Shown: positions 17,401 to 31,500 of the stretch, piece by piece
Numbering within the stretch: the stretch's first letter is position 1
Layout: each line of letters starts with the position of its first letter
Assembly (NCBI GenBank): GCA_903813345.2
Contig: CAIIXF020000010.1
Location: forward strand, 921,169-983,168
Length of the DNA: 62,000 nucleotides
Direction: 5' to 3'
Source of the DNA: Owenia fusiformis
Taxonomy: Eukaryota > Annelida > Polychaeta > Sabellida > Oweniidae
Notes under the pieces: generated by a model
Seen by the model: only the letters and a program-made list of their open reading frames with translations
Told to the model about the DNA's origin: nothing
Databases searched by the model: none
Translations under genes and position numbers: made by a program

Positions 17401-19049
17401 ATATCAATATGGATATCTTCGGTCTCACTGTAGCTTGTGAGAAAAAATGCAATCTCTTGAAAAGCATGATATATTTTATCCATTTTCTATTCCATTTGCT
17501 ATTAATTTTTTTCCTATGTTATTGCTGCCTTGCTTGTTTCCATTTTGATTTATGAAAGTTCACCATAGTTTCTCATTTCTTTTATTCAATAAAATAATAT
17601 AATAACTAAATATCAAAAACGTTTCTTGCTTCTGGTTGCGTTTATTGATCACTTACCAATTTAGTTCCACAGTCCGGAAATGTTATATCCAATATACCGG
17701 TTTCATTCGAAAAACATCCCTTTGTCTTCTGAAAGCTTCCTTTCACATACAATTCTTCATTCTTGGCCTCTTCAAATTGTTTAGATATGTCTATTTTAAC
17801 ACCCTTTGATGTACATTCAACTGAAAAATAAATAGGACTTATGAGCAAAGCAAACAAGTTTTTTCTGTAATATCTTGAATGTAGAATATCCATTGCACAT
17901 TTTATCACTTTAAAGTTATGGAATAAATTAAATTAAATGGAAATGTAGTTCCAATAACCTAGAATTTTCTCTATATGTATGAACGTTCACGGCATTTACC
18001 ATGAAGACGACATTAACACGTACAAAAAAGTCCCTTTATAGTAGACGGATTTCAATTTTATTTTCCATAAATTAAAATACAAGCCCGCGTGTTTCGGTGA
18101 AACGCCAATACGCCAATGAAAGCGTCTACCTACCGCTTAGGATACGGCGACGTGATACACGTACGTGAATTTACACGCAATTCAGGTCAACAATTCCTCG
18201 GACTGATTTTTTAATAACAGGAAACTGCTCTAAATCAGACACGAAGAATGTGGAAATTTCACCTCTTTGAAAAATAAGGCAATGGCCACAGAATTTCCCA
18301 TTAAAATGACTCTAACGTGACAAACTTTGATCAGTGTACACAAAATATGGATTTAAAAATGTGTCATTTTTCTATGTTCATTTTACTAAAATGAATATCA
18401 TTGTATATTAGAATAGAAATATCCTAAAGCTGGTAAAATGATCTGGTAATACAAGAGGTTTTCAATTACTGCAAGTTGTTGTCCTTACCGTCTGTTTCCT
18501 TGACATTCAGCTCTTGTGCGTTGCTCCTAGCAACCAACACCAAAAAGAAAAACTGGAATCAATAAAAGTTTGCAAAGATTTCAGTTTTGAACTTCGTTCT
18601 TACATGGTATATTTCTAGGACTACAATGAGAGCTATAGTATATTACCCCGCACAAGTTTTTGCAAATGCTTTGTTGTAACAGAGAAAAAAAAAACAAAGA
18701 GGAAAACAGATCATAAAATTTTGCAAACTAAATTTTCTTATAATTTCTGACGCCCCTCTTTCTAATATAAAACATGCAAAAGCAAAAAAAATTGAGTTTC
18801 GATGCGCTTTTTGTTAATCATCTGGTACACGTAACAGTCCAGCCATAAAAGTTCTATTCGCAGTTTTATGTGTCAAAAATCGTTTAGCAGTTCGAATGAT
18901 TGTCTAAATATGATAAGTTGACTGAGTAGAAAACTCTCCATTCACTTTTTTCTCAAAAATATAAGTTATAAAATGCATTTCGAAGAATGGTTATACAATA
19001 TAAAGTAACTGAACAGTACCTGGATCAAAATATTTGATTTTGACATCAT
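14404..19049 (-). CDS. ZP-domain type I membrane protein, complete, 10 exons, 378 aa
   Basis: Extracellular polymerising-type membrane protein; ligand and tissue unknown. Exons, 5' to 3': 19049-19020, 18552-18489, 17820-17657, 17117-16954, 16662-16508, 16121-16052, 15868-15688, 15391-15283, 15040-14925, 14487-14404. All splice sites are canonical and phases agree (1137 nt). Signal peptide at residues 1-23 (hydrophobic core FFFLVLVA, then NAQ). ZP-N, about 32-140, has four Cys (VEC, KGC, FPDCG, ISC) in the usual spacing. ZP-C, about 200-290, has six (TCY, CPN, FFC, RIC, QCK, TCTG). A furin-type site KARLRR is at 282-287. A TM helix, about 327-350 (FIVLVVVLALLFL), is followed by a basic 27-residue tail. 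There is no other ectodomain module, so the protein is little more than a bare ZP domain. I do not recognise an orthologue. Confidence 0.88.
14630..14785. mobile_element. pogo-like MITE in ZP gene intron
   Basis: About 156 bp with ends CAGTAAAACCTGT / ACAGGATTTACTG, preceded by TA, and interior GTGTTCACTA words. It lies in the last intron of the ZP gene. A related fragment is at about 61050-61131. Confidence 0.65.
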
Positions 19050-19114
19050 GGTTAATGTTCCAATGGTTTCGAGAGCCTAACGTTATAAATAATTAATGAT
19101 AATGACCCGTCGGC

Positions 19115-19120
19115 TTTATA
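19115..19120 (-). promoter_or_regulatory. candidate TATA box of the ZP-domain gene
   Basis: TATAAA on the minus strand, 66 bases upstream of the start codon at 19049. The spacing fits a short 5' UTR of about 35-40 bases. No experiment or initiator motif supports it. Confidence 0.35.
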
Positions 19121-21679
19121 CTCATCTACGTCCCTTATCTTCATAATCCCTTCAACGGAGACAGCGTTTGGGCAACCACTTCTTAAAACTTATCAGACTC
19201 ACTTGTCACTGCGTTGGAATTTTGATATTAATTCAATTTCTAAGAAATGAACGAAGATCAAAATCTTTATCAGTTTGTGCGAGTCGAGATTCGACAAGGG
19301 TCTGCCCGAGTCAATGGTGTTGCTAGGGGGTTGCTAAGTTGTTGTTTTTTTTATCTAAGTTACCAATTTGGTAAACTTATAAATAATGGAGAAAGGCAGA
19401 CGGGGAACTGCCTTGCAACACTTTTTAAAGTTTTTGGACTAAAGTTGATAAATAATGTATTTTTGTGGACGCTTATCTTTCAGTTTCTCTTATTATGACA
19501 ATTTCTTTTTCTTTGAGCTATATAAATATCTATTATTCAATAGACGGCCATCTCAATTCAGTGATTTTATTTTTTTTAAATACTGTCAGTCACACCATTA
19601 TATTTATATTTTCTGGTTGCTACATTCAAGATATTATGAAATAACAGATAGCCTACGTGTTCCTGTTTAATATGATGAGCTGAAAATTGCATTATCAATA
19701 GACTTTGTTACTAAACTTTTTTCAAGTTTCACAACCTAGAGCTAAAACATTGCACGAAAAGTAAAATAAACGAATCGCCCTTAAAAAGTTATAAAGATAC
19801 ACGCGTCCCTTTTAATTTTGTCTGTTGATGTGCAAGTAACTCATTCCATCAAAGTTTCATCTAATTCTAAAGTTCTATGTATTTAAAAAACTGGACGAGA
19901 ACTTATCTGATGAGACATCCATGAATTAAATCATGCATTGTCTTTACAAAGTACAATTTGATTGTTAAAATATCAGTCATAATACAATCATTACAGAACA
20001 TTATAGCAATGTCCTACAAAATTACTGCGATAACATTTATAAACTTTGAACGTCATCCAGGCCATAGTGAGAAGTCGAAATATTTTGACGATCAAATCGT
20101 TGAAGTAAAGATATGAATTAAAATCAGAATCTATAATGATATGTAAAAAGAAACGATGATTTGGAGGCTTGTGACCCCCCCCACATCAGATATTTGTTGC
20201 ACCATGCCTCAAGACTGTTGCATTATGTAATTATAAACCATATCACCCCCTATCTGAAATTAGACTAATCTAATGTACAATGTAAAATATATATACAGTT
20301 TGAATCATTTTTCTATCTGATGCCAGGTCAAATAAGCCTTTCTCTTATGTATGTTATATCTAAAGCCTTGTTTTTTTATTATCACACATCTTAAAACATC
20401 GACCTCAACAGCATATCGCTCATAATGCCATTTACATTTTAACCATTCCGTTTTATTTTTGACTAATAGACTTGGAAGCATGGAGGAATTTAACAATAAA
20501 GAACTTATTTGTGAACTGAAGTATACATGAATAACCCAAATATATTTTGTGCAAATAAAAAAAACGTTTCGGGGAAATTCTGTTTTAATTACTTTTCAAT
20601 TATTATTTCTAATCTGAGAAAATTATATAATTCTTTTGTGCTTATCTTAAATACATTTTCTTTGAAAATCCTATTATATCTATGAAATTTCTTGATTGCC
20701 TTATCTCAAATTAAGACCTTATGTGTGACAAGGAAGTATATAAGAAACTGATATCATTGTTTATCGAAATGGGATTGGAGATAGCACATGGGTGCTCAGG
20801 GTTTAATTTGAAGTACACAAGTACAATCTTTTGTTGATTTCGTGTAGTGTAATCTCATTTAAGTTCAACAGACATGAGATGGACTTTTATTGCTAAATGA
20901 CCTTGAAAGGTGTACATAGATATATCAGGGATCGTGTCCTACTATGTGGAAAACAAGCATATGAACAAGACATTAACATGCAAAATGTCACCACCTGCCA
21001 TTTGTTACTGATGATGCTGAAATCAAACTGTCCTTCACAAAAAGGTTGGCAACTATAACAATACGTCATCCATTGCTGTGGTGAAATAGCAATCATATAA
21101 TTTAGGTGTTTGGTTTTTGATCACTATCTCAATGTTTCTGGATTTATTTTCATTTTTCAAAAGAAATCCTCATTTAGATTTACCCTCTAAAGAATATCAA
21201 TTTGGGTTTCCCACAATTTTTGATATTTGGAAAGAATCCACAAGAGAATGAATTATTAGTTATGGATTAATAGTTAAAGTATTGGACAAAATTTACAAGT
21301 ATAAGATATTACTTTCTTAATTCTTTCCCTATAATACACAGTAACATGAGTACCATTCAGTAAATATTTAGTTAGAGAATTATACAATTTTATTTCCATC
21401 AATTACGAACATTGTGATAATTTCACCCCAAATATATTCTCTACATACAGTACTATTATTTATTAATACTGTAGATATATACAATGACTATACACATTGC
21501 AGTATGTACATTTAAAAGATGATAATCAGTGCCCCTTTACATATTGTCTCTTTTTTATTGTCTCAGATGCCGAGACCTCACTTTGATTCTCCTAAACTAA
21601 TATATCATATTTTTCAAATAATGTTTTTATTAGTTTGAAATCACAATACATCCTCTCATCATTATTATGTGTTTTTAGT
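19121..21679. other. intergenic, no gene seen
   Basis: AT-rich sequence between the ZP gene start and the SPAG8-like gene end. Only short unsupported open frames on both strands; no repeat structure stood out. Confidence 0.5.
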
Positions 21680-21685
21680 TTTATT
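21680..21685 (-). terminator. AATAAA just after the SPAG8-like stop codon
   Basis: AATAAA on the minus strand starts 5 bases after the TAG at 21693-21691. If used, the 3' UTR would be very short; a more distal signal is possible. Confidence 0.35.
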
Positions 21686-21690
21686 TCAAA

Positions 21691-24600
21691 CTACATTTTT
21701 GGATAATTTTGTATATCATATGGTTTTTCTGCATCCCAATATTCATCAATAGGTTGGCTAAAAGCGTCATTTTTCCTAAATGGTGTGTCTTTAGTAGCTG
21801 TTTGTGACACTCCCTGAAATAGAAATAAACAGGTTTAATAATCAAAACTACTGTTTTTGAACAGACTAGAATAGTGATTATTAGATTCCTCAAAAAGGCT
21901 CTGGGGGAGCATACTCCGGACCCCTAAGATTGCATGGTGATCTTCTGTCCATACTTCATTTTCAAAGAAATTTCAAAAATGCATTTACCTTGAATATATA
22001 TAATTTACACTAACATAAATTGAGATTACACTAAAGTACACTGGTATTACACTGATGTTAAATACAGCATTACATTTACGTATACTATTAAACTTATGTA
22101 AACTGTGTAAAATTATTCTGTGCCATACTCAAACACAATTAGTAACATTCAAAGTGAACATAATTTACTATCTAGCTATATACTTACGTGTATTTTGTTA
22201 GCGTGCTCAGACCAGAATGAAACTGGTTGTTCCTTTTTATAGTCATGATTCTGAAAACACAAAAAATCAGATGACATTTTCATTCTCAATCTATGACTGA
22301 CATGCATCATGTCACATCATTATCATTGATTGGTTGAAAAACATTAACATGATTCCCGTGCCATTTGTTACAAACACCGACTGCCGAATGCCAACTGCAA
22401 ATAGCCAAACACTGACCACTGAATACAAACGACAAACACCATCAACAAAAAAGTTAGAGACTATAACAATATGTCACAACTTGAGACACAAAAATGAAGG
22501 ACATTTTCTAGCAATCAAGTAAAATAGTTCATGCTGCACACTCAGGTCTTTCTCTTTTAGTATCAAAATAATGATTTCTTAAAAATTTACAAAACTTTAG
22601 TCACTAAAAGCTCAAATTTTGTATTGATGATTCAAAGTGACGGGTGCATACGATGTTGTTTACAAATGTACATTCTCTATTTTAATCGCATAATTATGGT
22701 AAGCCTATCAACAAACAATTCTTATTATTATAATGTAACAAATGCTAGATTGTGGCTAAGTAACAAACAGTAAACTTTAATACTTTAATGCGATCACTTG
22801 CACATGATAAACACCTTTTCATTTAGAAGGTAGCTTCTATAGGAGACACAAATCTATTGAGATTTGAGTTATGAGGTACTGGAAATTGTGAGGTTTTAGA
22901 TTGCGGGGGGATCCTTGGCATTGGAAATCATTAAAGATGGCAGACAACCTAAAGTAGAAGTTGACCCTCCTACCTTTTTCAAACAATGGTTAATTTATTT
23001 ACATTTGAGATTGTGGGATGTTTCATTCAATACATAAAGCTAATAGACAGGTTCCAATTCAAATAATTCAAGTTTTTGAGGCATTTTTTAGAAAAAGCAA
23101 CAGACCTATTTTTACTAGATCAGTTTTTCATGCTGATAAAGATATTAAAAGATGACAGCTCAACGGGGTGGTCACGACACTAAATTTTGGCATTTTTACC
23201 CCCCTAGGAAAATATTCTAGGGGGTACTATGAAACTAGTTCATAACTCAAAGGATATATGAGCTATTGTTCTGAGTTGTACACCATACATTGCTAGTACA
23301 AATATGAATACTATCCTAAAGTTATAGGTTGATACCCTTATTGGTCTCAGAAAAATACAAAAAACAGGAAAAAGATACGCAATTTTTGTCTTGCCAATTT
23401 TATATTTGTAGCTTCAAGCACAATATGACAGCTTTAACAGCTCATAGTAGTATTCTAAACACATTTTCAAGCTATGTGTGGTATTGTAATACATCTATTA
23501 TAGTTATGAAGTACTATTTTGTAATTTTAATATGATATTATAGTGCCCTATCCCTGGAAAATTGAAAAAGTGGATGTGGTGAATTTTATCATTTTGCAGC
23601 ATTAAGTTAGAAACGTGTATTGATAGACACCAAATCAATAAATTCATACCATCATCAAATGTTAGGTGACATTCTAATTCATTTACTACTAGAATATAGG
23701 ACTTAAGATATTTTATATGCAAGTTTTCAATTTAGTACATGTATCATAATGAAATCTAGTGTAATCACATACTAGAGAGGTTGGCATACAGTCTGGACAT
23801 TGACATAAAGTCTAAACATTATCATCATCAATTGATCTCATTTGAGCAACTAGACTATGGTGGTTATCATGCACAAGTAATGTACAGTAGAACCTGCTAA
23901 GTGGAACACCTCTGTAAGTGGAACACCTCCCAAGTGGAACGCCTTTTCAAAGTCCCGTTTTAAAAACCCATTGACTTAATGTTAATTGAACCTCTGTAAG
24001 TGGAACACCTCCAAACTTGAACAGTGAACACCCCATATTGAAAAATTAACCTGCTAAGTGGAACACCTCCAAACTTGAACAGTGAACACCCCATATTGAA
24101 AAATTAACCTGCTAAGTGGAACAGTCAATTTCCATAGATTTCAATATTGATATATGTAAACAGAATTAATCTCCTTCAATGATATCTGGGTATGAAAACA
24201 GGTAATACTATGATAATTGGCAAATTAGGACTTTAATGGATATTAATGGATTAACCTCCTGTAGAGGTCAACATGTGATGCAACAAATAATTAATTTGAT
24301 AATCAGCAAATTAGGATTTCATAAGATTATCATTCAGAAAATTGGATTAACCTCCTGTAGAACTGGACACGTGATGCTACCACTAATTAATATCCCTTGC
24401 TGTTTGTTTCAAACTTAATAAGTAAGATTAAAAATGTCATTTAAAAACAATTGAATTATTAGCAGTAGGAACAAGTCTTTAAAACTTAATTGCCTAATCT
24501 TTGTACCCGAGACTGGCACAATTAAGAGGATTAAGAATGTCAGAAAACATTTTTGGCAGAATGAGGAGGATTAAGAATGTCAGATACCTTTTTGAGTAAA

Positions 24601-27600
24601 ATAAATGGATTATTAATGGTATATACCTGCCCTGTAATGAAGGGAGAATCATATTTCCAATGATACATATAAATCCTATATTTGATCTTGTATGTTCCCT
24701 GCGAACCCAAAACCTCCATAAGTGGAACACCTTCTAAGTGGAACGCTTTTTGGCAGAACGGAGAGTGTCCCACTTACACAGGTTCTACTGTATTTACATA
24801 ATAATGTTATAAAGGAGCATGTAGGTTATCGCAAACAACTTCAGACAATTCTAACTTGAATTATGAATATTTTCTGACCATAAACATGGGTATATCTTTT
24901 AGATCCATTCATTATCTTCAAGAAAAGTAAATATAATGATTGAAATCAGACCTAAGTGATATTAAAGGGAATGGCCCAATCAACATACTTTTTACTAAAA
25001 ATGTTGACCTAATTTTTACCAAAGATGCAACCTTTAATTATATTGTTGAATGCATAATTAGAATATGCTTTGAGACATGTTCTATTTCCTAAGAGGAAAA
25101 GTGGATTGCTCCAGGGACTTTAAAGACACCGAATTGTTAACATTGTTAAAATGATGGCATTTTTGGTGAAAATGAGGTCAACAACTTTGAAAAAATATAT
25201 TGATTGGTTGATTGCTAGTGAAATATCTCGGAGTCCGATTGACTTAATTATCCCTGTATACCTGTCTTCATGGTCAGAAAATAGTCATAATCAAAGATAT
25301 AACTGTCTGAAATTGTTTGTGATTACTTACCTGAACCTTTCCAAGTCAAATCAGGAGTGACAAAATTATTTCCACCAAATTTTTGACATGTCTTCAAATA
25401 CAATAATATTTTCTTCATAAGATAGAGTGTCACTTGTGAACTTTATTGATTGACCTGAGATCGTACCACATCTTTATGACATAGAAGCGAAATAGCCATA
25501 TTGAACTTTAATGATGTTTGTTTAATTGTTTTTTGCCACTTTTCGACAATTGTCAAAATTTGGGGGCTTTGGGGGAGGGGTACAATTAGGTTAAAAAATT
25601 CACCTGATTCAGACTATCCTTAAATGAGCACTGATTCACCCGAGAGCATAACTTTTTCAAAACATGTAAGTGTTATTTTTGGACCACTCACATTAATGTT
25701 TCGTCTAATTTTCCCTCAGAGTTTCATCATCATTGTCCAAATCTTAGGCCATATTTGTTGAGATATATGAATGTTCATTATTAAAATCTTGCCTTCCTTT
25801 GCAGTTGGAAAAGATTCGGCATTAGGTGTTATAAGTCCCAGAGCACGATAAATAAATAAAAATAACAACAAAATGACATAGAACTGATAGGCGTTTTCTC
25901 TTGTGCGTGTCAGCCATGGTCTACCAAATTGCTATTCAGTAGGAAGAAACTGATTTTTCAGTTTCCATTTTAATTTCCTGACAAATAGAGCGATCATCTC
26001 AGGATTTTTTCTATGATCTATGTGTCGCCCTAGCAACTTCTGTTTTAGAGAACAATAGAACAATAGAAAAGATTACTTTACCATAATTTTAATCATCCCA
26101 CATTGTAGACATATTTAGAATTAAAAATATGAAGAGAATGACAAAACCTCTTAAAACACATTTCTTAGGAAACAAATAGTGTCGTATTCTTGTTACTATG
26201 GCAACAGAGTTTTTTCTTTTTGTCATTTTTGTCATACAGATTACCTATCATACCAGGACCAAATCCTGAAAATTTGAATTCAGTATCTTCATTAGTATCT
26301 TAGATATACAGGTTTCTTATAGTATCCCCTGCAGATTTTATCGGAGTATAAGGAAAATGCTCTGAGGAGGGTTGCCCAAGGATGCCACTTAACAGTATTT
26401 TTGAGGTCCCAACCCTCTATTCATGGGAATAGTTAACCATTGTAAAGCTTCTCATGGTTAACTGACAGAATTGATTGTATCGTCAACTAAGAAGACAATA
26501 AAATGTTATAAAACCAGAAGAAAACCACACCAACTTTCTTCTATTTACCAGGGGTAGGGCACTATAAAGTCATATTAAAATTACAAAATAGTACTTCATC
26601 ACTATAATAGATGTATTACAATATCACACATAACTTGGGAATGTTGTTAGAATACTACTTTGAGCTGTTTAAGTTATCATATTTTGCTTGAAGCTACAAA
26701 TATAAAATAAGCAAGAAAAAAATGACAAAAATTGCATATTTTTTTCTAATTAATTGTATTTTTCCGAAACCAACAAAGATATCAACCTATAACTTTAGGG
26801 TAGTATTCATCTCTGTACTAAGAATGTATGCTGTAGAACTCAGAACAACAGTTTATATATCCTTTGAGTTATGAACTAGTTTCATAGTACCCCATAGAAT
26901 ATTTTCCTAGGGGGGTAAAAACGCTAAAATTCATTGTCGTGACCACCCCGTTGAGCTGTCATCTTTTAATATCTTTATCAGCATGAAAAACTGATCCAGA
27001 AGAAATAGGTCTGTTGCTTTTTCTAAAAAATGCCTCAAAAACCCTTTCCCTTGAGATATTCTGAAATTGGAACCTGTCTATAAATCTTATATGATATTCA
27101 AACGAAATTAAGATTTTTCTCTCATAAAACTACTCATGAATTAATAATGTGTTATCTTATAATCTAATATTATTATAAAATTTAATAACTTGTGACATCA
27201 ATATATCACAAACAGAACAATTAAAAAAACTGTATGATCTGGCTTGTTTAATGCACTAGTATATTCACATGTTTTGAAATATAGTTATCATTTATGTAAA
27301 AATTGATTTTAATTGAAGGAAGGGAAGCAGTCTACACATATGCCATCTATATTTATATCCACACTTGAGATTGCATTATTGCATACATTGTTGGATTCTA
27401 GAATTTGAACCACACCCTCCAACCCTATGATAAATAACATGACATGGTATAGCCTAAATAAAAATAAATAAATAATTTTTGTAATTTATAACATCCTAAA
27501 TATGTAAAACATGAAATTTGAAAGATGTACAGTGTGTGTGGAATATTCACGCAGCTGTTGTCAAATAAATGTATACTCACAGCTGTTGGTGCTGGTTTCT

Positions 27601-28504
27601 TAGATTCAAAGGTGTCAATGTTGAAATCTTTATGAGTGACAGACTTGAACTCTGTTGGGGCTGGAGGAGGATTGAACTCATTGTGCACTTCTTGGCTGAC
27701 TTGTTCATATAACATCTGCTCTAATGCCTCTGCCTTGGATCCTACAATAAATTCATAACAGCCTGGTTAGTGTGACATGGTAATATTTCATGAGTGGAGC
27801 CGGGGGGGGGGGGATTTTTTAACTTTTTAGACTGGATAACTATAAGCAGCCTTTAATGGATAAATAAATGCCATTTAATGTAAATGTAGATGTACATGCA
27901 GTTTTAAATTATTAGTTTTAAATTATTATATGTTGATTAAAACTGATCCAGAAATATTCTAGATACAAGTAAATTGAATATTGATGAAACTACAAATAAA
28001 ACTACTACTTTGCAGTGACATCATAAATCATTCACCTTTTTGTCTCACATTTGGAGGAACTGGTTTTTGATATGACTCTCGTATAGTCGTCACAGACTCT
28101 GCCTTGGCATCAAAGTTTGTTGTCAAAACTCCTCTATGGCCATCTTTGAAGTGTTTTGCACCACTTGTTCCATCGCCATTTAGATCCTGTGGGTCCAGAT
28201 CATGAACATTGCGCTGAAATAGGAAATTCAAGATAAGACATTGTATAGACAAGAACACAAATGTGTACAATATGTCCCCACCAATGGGTGATTCCATCTT
28301 ATGGTTACAGGGCTGTCAACTTGGGACCACCTAATATGAGTGACTTCAAAATGTTGGACACCTAAGTCCAAATCTGAACACTTTTGTCCAAATTTTGAAC
28401 ACCTTTGGCCAACTTTTAAACACCTTTGGCCAAAGTTTGAGCACCTTTGCCAAACTTTGAACACCTCAAATTTTTCGCGCTCACTACGCTCGCGATGTCG
28501 TCAA

Positions 28505-28545
<41 letters not shown>

Positions 28546-31500
28546 AGGTACGAAAAATTTCCAATGAACATGCGTGACACATACAGGATTCGCGTGACAA
28601 ATCCCAACAAATTGCGTTCGGTTTTTTCCGGCGTTCGTATTTTTACCATATCGTAAACATATTTCGAAAAAATTTCTACAGAAATACTTTTGCTTGACAA
28701 TTACCTGGTAAAATGCGTATTTTGCGTGACATTTTCTGTCACGCAAAAAAAACTGGCGTGACTTCAAATTCTTCAGCAAATGCGTGACAAATACGCAAAT
28801 TGCGGGACAGTTGACAGGCCTGCAAGTGGCCTTGAAATATCTAAGGCAGGTCGTACATACTGGAGGAATTTCCCCTCACCATAGGCCATATGCAATCCAA
28901 ATTGACATTTACCACATCAAAATCAACTGTATTGACTATGATTCTTATTAGGTCATGACAGAAGCAGTCTTTGGCATGCTTTTTCATATGAGCGAATGGT
29001 GATGGCAGATACTTCACTATTGGGCTAAGATATTGCATTACCTCATTGTGAGGTCACTATCTTCTTGCCATCTTCCTCCAGGGTTTCAGTTTTGATGCCT
29101 GGAAGGAAAACAGCTCCCTCTTGTTCCAACTATCTTAGGAAATCTTGCCAATTCCACAGAAGAAAATTAGTAGGATATACTTTCCTCACTGTTCCAGTTT
29201 TGTGCTGTTTGTATCTATGCTCATTAACATCAAAGTTGAATGACTAAGCTACATAGTAGATGCCAAAATAATAGACAGGACATGTATAGTTAAACATGCT
29301 AGTGAAATATAAAGAAAATTTGGTGATTATGCAAATATGATATTTTTTGATAAAACGAAGTCTGCAAATAGTTCATTGCCTTGATGTCAGCTGGGATGTT
29401 TACAAGGACATTAGCTTAAAGGGGCAACAAGGTCTGTAGAAGATTCAATTTTTTTATTCTGAGCTATCAGGGCAATATTTGGCTTTGACATACCTATTTT
29501 CTTAAAATGTATGGATAAACTATCAATTTCAGAATTAAGAAGTGTAAATTCATTTCAAAGCTTCTATAAAGGGGGTCCCACTTATAGGTTTTTAAGATCC
29601 AAAACATTTCAAGAGGAATCAGCTGAAATAATGTTCATCCAGGGGGTTTCTTTGGAAAAAAATAAACATATATGTTAGTCTTGATGAAATATCAAAACTT
29701 GAATATATTTTGACACTGGTCCATGATCGTTGAATGGCCCCTTTGCACTAATTGTTGCACCTTTAAAACAGCACTAGAGAGACTTGTGGAACTGGAACAA
29801 GGATAGTCTAAGGAGGAAACTGAAACCCTTGAAATAGATGGAAAGAAGATAGTGACCACATAAATTAAGGAGGCAATGCAATGTTTTAGCCCAACAGTGA
29901 GGTTCTGCCATCACCCTTGCTCTTAGAAGAAGCAGATTCAAGGATATTTCTCAATATTTTCAGTTAGACTGCTTCAATCATGGCCTTCCAGAGAAAGAAT
30001 AATACTCCTTACATTTAATTCTGATGTGGTTATCCTGGCATATATGTGATGTTAAAAACTGAAAAAGTCAATTTGGATAGCATATGGTAAGGGAGAAAAC
30101 ATATCAATATCTACCTGCCCATGACCAAAGTTTAATCCTCCCCATTTCTCATACAATCATTGGATGTGATGTTACATCTGTATTCTACTGCTATGGAAAA
30201 ATGGAATAAATGGATTGAGATTTAAATGTGTCGCTGAATTTTCTAATTGTTATTAATCATTATCTCAGTAGGAATAAAGTGAAAAACAGACTTTTTTCCC
30301 CATTTTGAGATCATTTTACCTTGAAAATTATTGTGATAACATTTGGCATTCTTGTGCCCAATCATTGACTGTCATTATTCACTGACAGAATCCTTGACAG
30401 AAGCAGCTCACCTTAACCCCCCCCCCATCAGGCTAAGGTGACTGGACTTACTACCCTTTGCATTAATTCGACTTTCCTTCTCAAAAGAGAGCTTCGTCTT
30501 CACTCTATCAGTTTTCAATGAATCTCTGAACTCACTGCGCTAATCAGAGTTTGTTGTCGAAATAAGGACGGCTTTATGGTCATTTTCTCTGACGAAATCG
30601 CATCATTAATGTGCACGCATTTACCACTTGTTCCTTCAAGCTTGCTGATTGGTTGAGAATAGGTCAGCATGGTTTATTGCAGCTTGGGTCATAAATGCTT
30701 TAAGACCCAAGCTGCAGGCCTGTCAACTTGGGAACACCTAACATGAGTGACTTGGAAATGTTGAACACCTCCCCTCAAAATGTGGACACCTTGGTCCAAA
30801 TCTGAACACCTTGATCCAAATTTTGAACACCTTGGTTTAAATTTTAGGGCATCTTGCCAAATTTTGAACACCTCAAATTTTTCGCGCTCGCTACGCTCGC
30901 TTTCAAACATCCGTCAATGGGGGGGGGGGGGGGGGGGAGGAGGGACGAAAACTTTCGAACGGAATGCGTGACATATACGTAATTCGCGTGAAAAGTCCGA
31001 ACGAAATGCGTACGTTTTTTTTCCGGCGTTCGTATTTTTGCTGTGTAGACGATCTTTTTAAGAAATTTTTCTACAGAAATATTTTTGCTTGACAATTACC
31101 AGGTAAAATGCGTATTTGCGTGACATTTTCTGTCACGCAAAAATAACTGGCGTGACTTCAAATTCTTCAGCAAATGCGTGACAAATACGCAAATTGCGGG
31201 ACAGTTGACAGGCCTGTGGTTATCCTGAAAATGAGTAGACAAGACTTTACTGCTACAATTTTGGAACGGAAAATGCAAAATGGCCACCTTAAAATTTACC
31301 AAGAATGCCCAAAAAATTAGTTAGTTCTAGATTTTCATACTAAGAATCATCCCTAAACATTTGAAATTGATCTACCAAACAGTTCACCTGAAAACACGTA
31401 GACAAGACTTTACAGGCAAGATTTTAGCACGGAAAATCCAAAATGGCTGCCTTGACATTTACCCAGAATGCCAAAAAACTAATCAGATCTAGATTTTCAT

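Noticed and set aside
21691-28213. PPP1R32/SAXO4 as the identity of the minus-strand gene
   Set aside because: The order of motifs (CLLxNWxEE, HRGxL, SVTHxDF, HDYxxEQPxxFW, GVS, DTPFRKN) matches SPAG8 much better.
28340-28779. Open frames with poly-Gly or poly-Pro on both strands
   Set aside because: They are translations of the 39-base G run in a MITE.
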